64,000 bases of DNA from Hofstenia miamia. Its lineage: Eukaryota > Xenacoelomorpha > Acoela > Hofsteniidae. The DNA lies in the NCBI GenBank assembly GCA_900660155.1, contig CABFPE010000186.1:1198884-1262883 (forward strand), read 5' to 3'. The notes under the pieces are model-generated. The model made no database searches and had not been told where the DNA came from. It saw only the letters and a list, made by a program, of their open reading frames with translations. A program made the position numbers and the translations under genes. This document shows, in pieces, positions 22,781 through 64,000 of this stretch (its first letter is position 1; each line of letters opens with the position of its first letter).

Positions 22781-24915
22781 GTACTTGGTCTGCAAATCAG
22801 CACTATGGCTTATATCTATATACTTAATAGAATATCCCATTCTTACTTCTCCTATCTTACTCAGAAAGACATTCAATTACACAGCAAATCCCAAGAACTC
22901 ACCATTGTTCCTACCTCTGCCAAGCTCAAGAATTTGCTCTTTTTGGAATGTCATTATTGATGTTTCTGTCAGGAAAAACACTAAGTGCACAATGTTGTTT
23001 GAGAAATTCTACTCACAAATCATTAATAGAGAAAATCCACTTGGAACTTTACTAATCACTCTATCTTCATACCAAAAATCAAGTTTTTTCAATAATTAAT
23101 GGAAAATCATCATTTTGAAATATTTGATATTAGGTTTTGATGCTGAGGCAATTTAGACCTAATTTAAAAGGTTTTTATAAATGTCAACTAAGTAAATTTA
23201 CTATACTGGCACCTTCTTTCAAAATTTCAAGTTGCTATCCTAAATAGATAAAGAGCACTGCAGCCTTGAATAAAGTAATTCAGCTGATTTTGTAACATTT
23301 TTACAGTTCTTGCCTCTAGATGGCATAATTTCTATGGTATCCACACCCAACCTTAGCAACTATAAGTATATTATTTTCTAATCTTATAACTAAAATAAAA
23401 TTGAAATTATGTTAGTAAGTTTAGGTGCAATGTGTGAAAATGTTGAAAAAAACAGACTGTTTGTGAGGCAATCTTTAGGCTCAGGCTTAAATATAGAATA
23501 TTCTATTTCAAGCTGAGGTTCTAGAAATCCCTTATAGTTTCTAAGAGTGCCTTTTCTTAATTCTTTTCTATTGTCAGTTTTGCTGTAAACCCCCCTGTTT
23601 TTCCTTGAAAAAAATTTTCAAAATTTTGGACAAAAATGAAATTTATTTTATCCAGACATAAGTACTCTGATTTACAATGTCTGCAAATTTTCAAGCTGTT
23701 CCCACATAAATTATGCATGTGAGATGAAAATAATGAAAATTTCAGAGAAAATCTTAGAGCTGAAAATTTAGAAGCCAAATACTGGAAATTTTGCTAACTC
23801 TAAAATGGGAAATATTTAACCAAGAGCTTTGAATTTTTAACATCTTCCCTATTCTGGAGAAAAACCTCACTAGCAAAAAATCACCCATTTCAGCATATTT
23901 TGGCCTGGGTTCTCACTATTCAGTTAGCACTTTTCCAACCCATAGAGGAGATAAATAAAGTTTTCTAAACTTATTCAATAATAAGTGATGATGTACTTTG
24001 CCAGAACATGTTCATGCAGTTATTCATTGATATTTTTTATTGGTACTTTTTATTTCTTTTGCATTTCATATATTCCAAATTTCTCTAAAAAATTTCCATA
24101 ATTTTCTTATAATAGAAACTTCTCCCTTAGGAAAATTACTGCAAATGCTGAGAATTGAATGAATGAAAAATGGGTTGGTATTTGAAAGGAATACTGAATA
24201 TCTCAAAACAAATACCAAATAATCTCAAAATGGATACTGAGAAAATGTAACATGGAAACCAATAGCAATTACTATGAAATCATATGTTTATGGCATTTAG
24301 AAAAAGAATTAAAAATTGTAATTTTTTGGGGGTTTTGACTGCAGCTCGATATTCAAATATAGGGCACACTTAGAAAATTTAAATTAGATTTCAAAAATTT
24401 TTTAACCAAACAGGAATGCGGAAATTAATTGCCTATCAAAAATAAAAACATTTACAATAATAATATGATTGTCTCTTTAAACTATGTCCCATATACATCT
24501 GTTACAAACTATATATTCAGTATTCGTTTTTAGAAATTTGGAATTCGTTTCAAGGACCAACCTGAAAAATGTACTAAAAGATATTTTTTCGATATATCCA
24601 ATACGTAACTTTGCAAACTATATTTTTGACAATTTGATTGCATAATTTTAAGTCAGAAGGTCGTTTGATTTTGAAATTGCTAGTTTTCGATTTAAAGCTA
24701 CGCTAGCAACAGTGGTTAATCTAATTGCAGGGAATACCAAAACAAGGCTGATTTTATATTATTATTTCAAGGCATCTCTCAAAAATATTTTGTTTCGTAA
24801 CTTGAAGGGCATAATGCAGTTTTTTTGTTAATACTTCTATTGTCACTCATTTGTGTTTCACTTCTTAAGTCTTAATGTTTAATACGAGTTTTTATTTTAG
24901 TAGCTGTATTGCAAA
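22781..24915. other. AT-rich sequence without recognised gene
   Basis: A 106-codon frame at 22779-23099 has no recognisable motif. The rest is AT-rich with homopolymer runs and short frames only. No RNA gene, ordered repeat or splice-supported exon was seen. Confidence 0.5.
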
Positions 24916-24919
24916 CCGT

Positions 24920-25845
24920 CAAGTAGTAGTAGTATGTCACATTTGTCAATTGAGAAAAAACTCGCTAATTATGGGTTCAGTCAAGAAGCAATACTATTGA
25001 TAAACAGTTTCTTAGTAGGCAGGTATGAAAGTATCAAGATTGGAAATGCTTACTCAGATTATCAATTGATAACTCGTGGCATCCTTCAGGGTTTAGTGCT
25101 TGGGCCAATTATATTTAATATTTTTATTAATTATATCTTACATGTAATTAGTCAGTGTCACATTGTTCAATATGCAGATGATACGTGCATTTTTGTTAGT
25201 AGTAAGTTTAAAAATGAAGCTCTAAAAGACTAAGTAATGAACTGACTAAATTAAAGTCATGGTTTGACAGAAACGAATTAACGCTCAATATTAATAAAAC
25301 AAACTTTATATTATTGGAACAACATGCAAATTCCAATGCAACCAATTATATCTATATTAACGAGCAAAAATTCAGGACAATTCTGCGGCAAAATACTTGG
25401 GCGTACCTATTAAAAAAACATTAAACTTTAAAGAATTTCTAGAATCTAAGATTAGAAATTTAGCAGGCTTAAACTCAATACTGAAATTAATTAAAAAATG
25501 TATTCCGCAAGATTTCTTAGTTAATTATACTCATTCAAATATTTATGGAATTTTAAGCTACGGCTCAGCTTTATGCATAGGAAATTATGAACTTGCCTGG
25601 AACCGCATTGATAAAATGACTAACTGGGCAATTGAGATTATTTCAGGAGCTCCTCGATTTGTGCATGTTACTAATGATATTTTTCACCATCTAAATTACA
25701 ATTGAATGTATTTCGGAAGTCCCGCAGGATTAATAACAGCTTCGGAAAAAACTCATTTTTTAACCTTGCTCTTGAAATTTTTAATGAACTTCCTTTTCAT
25801 GTGCCATGCTATCTTGCTGCAAAAACTGGCAAAATATGGACTTTG
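24920..25845 (+). mobile_element. Non-LTR retrotransposon fragment 2 (RT palm to C-terminus)
   Basis: The plus strand encodes LSIEKKLANYGFSQEAILLI, then RGILQGLVLGPIIFNIFINY near 25080, VQYADDTCIFVSS near 25170 with the YADD catalytic box, and then the thumb and C-terminal region (LNFKEFLESKIRNLAGLNSI, YGILSYGSALCIGNYELAW). It ends in the typical FNLALEIFNELP block near 25770. A frame change near 25235 and stops separate the pieces. The layout fits an RTE/Jockey-like or related element; I cannot fix the clade. Confidence 0.82.
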
Positions 25846-25849
25846 CCCT

Positions 25850-26830
25850 GACACCAGACTGTACAAGTTGGCAATTACCAATCCTGTTACATGAAAAGTA
25901 AACGAGGAGTTCCTCAGGGATCAATAATTGGTCCACTACTTTTTAACATATACGTAAATGACTTGTCAGACTCTCTTTCACATTGTAACATAATACAATA
26001 TGCAAATGATACTTGCATCTATTCTAGTTGCCTCAATAAGCTCATGTGCACAAAATTTTTAACTGCGGATCTCATTGAAATGAAAAACTGGTTTGATAGA
26101 AACCAACCTCATTTAAATGTCAGCAAATCGCAATTTTTAATGTTGCATACCTCATTAAAAAATAGACTATTCGGGTCAGTTTAAGCTCAACATTCATGAT
26201 CACGAACTCACTAACACCAGAAAAACCACCTATCTCGGTGTTACCTTCAACGAAAACCTTGATTTTTCAGAATTCCTCATTACCAAAATTAGAAAACTAG
26301 CTGTTTTCAATGCAAATTTACCTTTGTTAAGGAACTGTATACCAAACCAATTTTAATAAATTTTTGTAGAGCGAATCTATCCGGTATTATCAATTATGGC
26401 GCCTTTCTAACACTAGGTAAATACTCTATGAAATGGAAGAAAATTGACACAATGTCTAACTGGGCAATTGGACTTATTGCAAATGTTCCAAAGTTTTCCC
26501 ATGTTTGCCACTTTTATAAGCAATTTCGCATCCTAAGGCCAACCAAATATGTATTGTACTTAACATATTTATATTTTATTTTGGTAACCTCTGGTAAAAG
26601 TGTTGCTTTTCCTAATGGAACCAATGATATACTTAAGTACAACTCAAGATAAAAAAAGTACATTAAATTAGAGCAAATTAAAAATACCTATGCTTCCAAT
26701 TCCTTTCTTATACAAGCATCAGAAATTTCTAATTGTTTGCCATACGAATTTAGAGAAACTGCAAGGTAAAAAAAGACATTCAAAACTACTTTTTTGACTT
26801 AAGTGACACAAGAAAGGAATATTCGTAAAA
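25850..26830 (+). mobile_element. Non-LTR retrotransposon fragment 3, head-to-tail with fragment 2
   Basis: Begins in the RT palm with SKRGVPQGSIIGPLLFNIYV, then IIQYANDTCIYSS (YAND in place of YADD), LIEMKNWFDRNQPHLNVSKS, and later YLGVTFNENLDFSEFL and a degraded C-terminal region. It repeats the same domains as fragment 2 in the same orientation, so it is a separate related copy. Stops at 26182 and beyond show decay. Confidence 0.8.
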
Positions 26831-26989
26831 TTTTCATGTTGCTTATCTATTCTGCTGCAAATCTTGATCGTTTCATTTGTAAACACCTACTTTAGTTTAT
26901 AGAATTACTTTTAAATAACGTATTTGAAGTGGAGTAGTAATAAAAGACTTAAATTCGCAATGAATTCAAGGTTATAATGAACGAAATAA

Positions 26990-27830
26990 ATGGTTCAGCA
27001 ACTACATGACGGACAACGGCATTTTAAATAAAAAGTACAAGAGTTATTCAATGAAAATTTCCCTATCATTCCCCACGTAAGGGGATCACACACCGCTAAA
27101 AACATCCATACGTTGAATCTGGAGTTTGATAAACTGGATCTGACCTTCATAGAGTCTGTCACAGATCAAAATGAGAGATGAGGTCTCTTTATGATCGATG
27201 TTGTCCCATTAGGAAGATAAAGATTTTGAACAAATCCTCCTCACATCACTCCTTAGATAAAGCTACTTATGAAAATGAGAAAAACCAGGAGTGCGAAGCC
27301 AGCCTGCTGTCGCACAAATCGACATGACGAGCTTCAACATTGGCTCATCAGACAGAACGCGCTCAACCTTAATGTTCCCTGTGTCACATTTATAATCTAT
27401 ATATTATAGAAGGTATCTTCTTCTACGAATTCAAAATTGCGAGGGTGACTCCTGTTCAGAAAAAACCTTGATACAATGAGTTATCTAATTTCCGCCCTAT
27501 CTCAGTTACTTCTATTCTTTTGAGGCATTTCGAATTTACTCCTTTACTATACTTTTATTTCTCAGGCATATAATGAAAAGCTAAGTTAATCAGTTCAAAT
27601 TTTGTAAATGCTCATCCACAGAACCGGCACTCCTCAAAGTTCTGGATAAGGCTAGGAAGCTACTTGTGGTAAGTAAAATAATCCCACATCATACAAGATC
27701 CAAAACTATGATTTCTACAACAAATTCGGACTATTAAATTGATTTAATTAGTGACAAAGCAGTGGTCCTTGACATCGTTGTTTACCATTCAGTCATGCTA
27801 TAAAGAGCCTTCACAGCATATTTCAAGAGA
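26990..27830 (+). mobile_element. Non-LTR retrotransposon fragment 4 (RT fingers)
   Basis: The plus strand near 27435-27520 reads ARVTPVQKKP and NELSNFRPISVTSIL, the standard LINE fingers motif (kxGd...NYRPISllp), followed near 27620 by SSTEPALLKVLDKARKLL, matching the (R)xxxSTExALLxxxD block. The part upstream (26990-27430) is protein-like but not identified. The copy is degraded by stops and frame changes. Confidence 0.65.
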
Positions 27831-28798
27831 AAAATGAAAATAGCAATGTGGCGTCCAAAAACCTTGTTGTGCAAAGTGATACTAGTTGTTTTTAGAGACA
27901 CGAGAATCATCTTCATCTATGCATGATTTCTGAAATTCTGTTCTTTTTGCAGCAATGGCAATGGTAATTCCATTTCATCGAAAAGTTTCATCATCTTGTA
28001 CATTGATCTCTCAACAGTAACACTACTTTCAGCTTCTGAGAGGACAAGATCACCTCGGATTCTCTTGGCCTTGAATAGTTGATTAGAATATGTAGCCGAT
28101 TGTGCTGCAATTTATCCTAAATTCACAACATACTTTTAACAGTTCAGATTGCTTGTCTGACGATTTGGTATTTCATCATCAATAAATTAAATACGAGAAA
28201 AATGACAAGCAGAAATTTCCTGTGTAGTAAAGACACATTACATCTAAAAAATATAGTTCGGCATTTTTTAAGAAAATCGCATGTACAGCTCACTCCTATT
28301 TTAGTGTAAAACTGATTTTGGTATATTGAATTTTGCAGGCATTCGGCAATTCTAAAACGCTCAGTAATGTAATGACAGAGATTCAAGAATTATATTTAAA
28401 CTAAAAACGGAAATCACTTATTCGATTTCAAGGTAGTAGTACAAAAATTAAATAATTTTGTATTATAATAGTGTAGTCAATTGTAAATATTTATTTCCCC
28501 GTATATTTGTTACTGATTATGATTTTCAAAATCGAAACCGGTCTATATTTTTCATAGCTACTTCATCATAGTCATGACCAGGCTATAGTACAAGTAGTTA
28601 CGTATTTTATAAACCATCGTTTGGATTGGTAAATTTACATTAATTTTGGACATTTATTGGTAATTCATATGCAGCCAAATTTAATGTGGCAAATTTATCT
28701 CTAACAAATGCTCAGTTTGTATATCTAATATTATTGAATCCTACAATGTAGTTAAATGACCTAAACTTTAATTACCGTAAGCATTTCTCCGATTTCAG
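27831..28798. other. Region upstream of FKBP8 coding start
   Basis: No gene recognised. It must contain intron sequence and probably lies downstream of a 5' non-coding exon of FKBP8, because a polypyrimidine tract and AG precede the start codon at 28798. I could not locate the first exon or the promoter. The motif AAAATCGAAACCGGTCT at 28530 is a familiar piece of invertebrate repeats. Confidence 0.4.
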
Positions 28799-28800
28799 AT

Positions 28801-61833
<33,033 letters not shown>

Positions 61834-62495
61834 AATATTTAAAATTTTGTTTTACAGATTATTTAATATATATTGTGAATTTTATTCTTATTGTTTTCAA
61901 GTTACAAAGTTGGAGATGGTAAATTAATTTAGAATTCAATTACATCAGATAATTAAGTGTAAATTTTTTATTCGTTATCTTTTTAAATTTGACAATTAAT
62001 AACAGATTGAGTTTTTGACTACATGAATTTAGAAATGAACCCAATTTTTTCTGAATATTTAAGAAACATTGTGTTATTTTGAATGTTAAAATCAGGCATG
62101 GATATTGTATGTTGATTTATTGTGAATTTCGAAATTATGCCTAAAATTCTTGGCATGGGTTTTACATAATTTTTATTGGTAAATTCGGCATTTAAACGCA
62201 CAGCTTTTGTGGATTTGTAAGCCCTTACAAGCAATTTTGCTCATTTAAGTTTGTTTTTAAAAATGCTACTGCAAAACGATATGCCACACGAACTATTTGT
62301 CTGCAGCAAAATTTGTTCTTTTATTTAAGATAGAATAAGATATTTTTTATTCAGGTAATATTTTTAATTACAAGACTGGTTATTATCTGAATAGCGTAAA
62401 GAATGATAACAAGTAACTATAATATTTAAAAAAAATAAGACTACAAAATCTGTTCTGTTCAGGCTATGGAAATTAGTTGCGCGTTATTGTATAAT
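61834..62495. other. 3' flank of FKBP8
   Basis: Contains the 3' UTR of exon c. No gene recognised; the minus-strand frame at 62019-62234 has no known motif. Confidence 0.4.
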
Positions 62496-62499
62496 CTTA

Positions 62500-63258
62500 A
62501 TTGTAAAATTTGAATACTAGCCATGATTTACACAAAATTAATTTTTCTTTCAACATAAATGCTTTTAATTGCACTCTTAATCATTTTAATTTCATTCGGT
62601 AATCGATTCCAATTGCGAATTGCAACAATAATATGAAAAACTGTTGCTTGATTGTTTTACGAAATTTAATGCTAGTATAGTGATTGATATGTACTTTTAA
62701 AAAACTTAATCAAAATATTAAAAACAAAAAGCTGATTTGGAAACAGCATGAATGACAAAATGTAATTTCTTGTTTTGGAGTTTTTCTGCCAAACATTCAA
62801 TGCTTATTTTAACTGTACTGTAAGTTTCTTTACTAATCCATTTAAAATTGAAAAAAGTGTATTACCATATTTAAGATGACTCATGACTAAACCATGAAAT
62901 AATTGAATCATATTAGCAGAGGATAAATGTTCAGCTATGTGTAATATTGGTTTAATACTTGCAGCTTGTGTGTTAATTTTGAGTCAATAGTTATGCCTAG
63001 ATATTCAAAAGATACTTTAGGGGAGATTGAGGTGTTATTAAAAGTAAATAAAAAATTTGTAAGTAATACACTTTTTCCCTGAAGATTCAAGATGCAAAAT
63101 TCACATTTTTCAAAGTTGCTAAATTTGTGCATGTTAAAATATTTACTCAATTTCTTATAATTTTGTTCTGCATCATTTATTGTTTGATTTAAGGATGCAT
63201 TTCCACTAAAAATGCAATCATAAAACTTTTTCTCAAAGGTGTATTTCAGCAAAATCAT
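62500..63258 (-). mobile_element. Non-LTR retrotransposon fragment 5 (RT thumb and C-terminus)
   Basis: The minus-strand frame 63258-62935 reads AEQNYKKLSKYFNMHKFSNF, EKCEFCILNLQGKSVL, ISPKVSFEYLGITIDSKLTH, the region after the YADD box in LINE RTs (N..KS.f..f, F.YLG..iDs.L). Further left, SHLKYGNTLF (near 62880) and RNWNRLPNEIKMIKS (near 62600) fit the C-terminal part. Stops interrupt it. It differs from the fragments at 20-27 kb in sequence and orientation. Confidence 0.72.
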
Positions 63259-63259
63259 T

Positions 63260-64000
63260 TGACAGACTTTATGAATTTAGTGCTGCAGTAACTAAAAAAT
63301 CAATGTAAAATTATTTGCCCCTTGCATAATTTATGCATATTCATCAATGTGTATTATTTTATAGGGCGAGATTTTTTTCTTGCCTTGATGAGAATAATGA
63401 CAACTAAAATAATGAATAAAATATTTTCTTCTAATGTAGTGGTTCCGAACCTTTTTTGTTACATTCCTGTCTTTGCCCATTTTTGAACAACTCATTCCTC
63501 TCTCATAAGCCGAAAAACAAATAAAACAAAAAATTATAGCAGTTTGAGAAGACGTTTTCAAAAAAAATTAAAAATTTAAAAAATTTAATGATTCTTTGAA
63601 ATTTTTTATTGCCATCACCTTTCTATTTTCATGTTCATATTCCGTCTATTCGTAGTAAAAGTAAAAAATTCTTAGTCATAATTATATTTTTTTCGAGAAT
63701 GTCAGCATTCTTTTAAAAGAAAAAACAGATTATGTATTTCTTATTAAATATATATGGTATTGAAACTAATCTATACCCGATTTTAAGTTATGAACTATAT
63801 TTTGAAAGCTGAAGTATAGAAAAAATTGTTAGCTATGTACATTTTTACTTCCAGAATCATAGCAGCAAGCATGTTGAAGTTAAATATTTCATTTAAAGTT
63901 TTAAAAATGGTGTCATATTAACAATTTCAGACCTTGCTTAAAAGGCTCAATTACATTGTGATTTCTGAAGCAAATAATCCATGTTAAAATTTTTATTCAT
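63260..64000. other. Right end, AT-rich, no recognised gene
   Basis: No protein motif, RNA gene or ordered repeat. The 76-codon minus-strand frame at 63331-63561 has no recognisable domain. Confidence 0.4.

Noticed and set aside
28530-28550. AAAATCGAAACCGGTCT motif before FKBP8
   Set aside because: A familiar word in invertebrate repeats; no element ends could be found, and it is not a promoter signal.

Overview
The window is AT-rich animal DNA with GT-AG introns, one recognisable host gene and dense transposable elements. The mix of CsRn1-like Ty3 elements (tRNA-Trp primer site), Tc1/mariner, hAT and piggyBac-like DNA elements and several non-LTR retrotransposons suggests an invertebrate, possibly an arthropod. 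That taxonomic guess is weak. Two N-runs (19270-19269+1000 and 51191-51639) and isolated N bases at 18266 and 18613 show a draft assembly.

Region 1, 1-19269: a graveyard of one group of Ty3-like LTR retrotransposons. A minus-strand element A (Gag, protease, RT, RNase H, integrase, then an extra ORF3) runs off the left edge. Its 5' LTR (7070-7932) is followed by a tRNA-Trp-like primer site. On its other side the same LTR is preceded by a G-tract and the ORF3 of a second minus-strand copy B, so A and B share one LTR. From 9690 a plus-strand copy C follows (Gag, RT, integrase pieces), then an LTR with an internal perfect 1.1 kb tandem duplication, an ORF3, two more diverged LTRs, and a minus-strand ORF3 (D) that ends at the gap. 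ORF3 is present four times and I cannot assign it a function.

Region 2, 20270-28100: fragments of at least four non-LTR retrotransposons on the plus strand, one possible gag-like piece, and long stretches of uninformative AT-rich sequence.

Region 3, 28799-61833: an FKBP8 (FKBP38) orthologue on the plus strand. Eight shared coding exons give 715 codons: a long acidic N-terminal region (about 415 aa), a PPIase domain lacking several catalytic residues, and three TPR units. The frame then offers three different in-phase last exons: a short soluble tail (51033-51056), a tail anchor with a neutral end (58617-58697), and a tail anchor flanked by basic residues (61738-61833). If all are used, alternative splicing would place the same chaperone in cytosol, ER-type membrane or mitochondrial outer membrane. 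This is the most interesting feature of the window.

The FKBP8 introns hold many elements: piggyBac-like, Tc1/pogo-like and hAT-like non-autonomous elements, a hAT element with another element nested in it, two Tc1-like transposase relics, an unusual RNase H fragment of a retroelement, two C2H2 zinc fingers on the opposite strand, and a decayed copy of a widespread but unnamed animal gene family (53640-55749) carrying a GxxDGIGGTVK motif.

Region 4, 61834-64000: 3' flank with a minus-strand non-LTR RT fragment.
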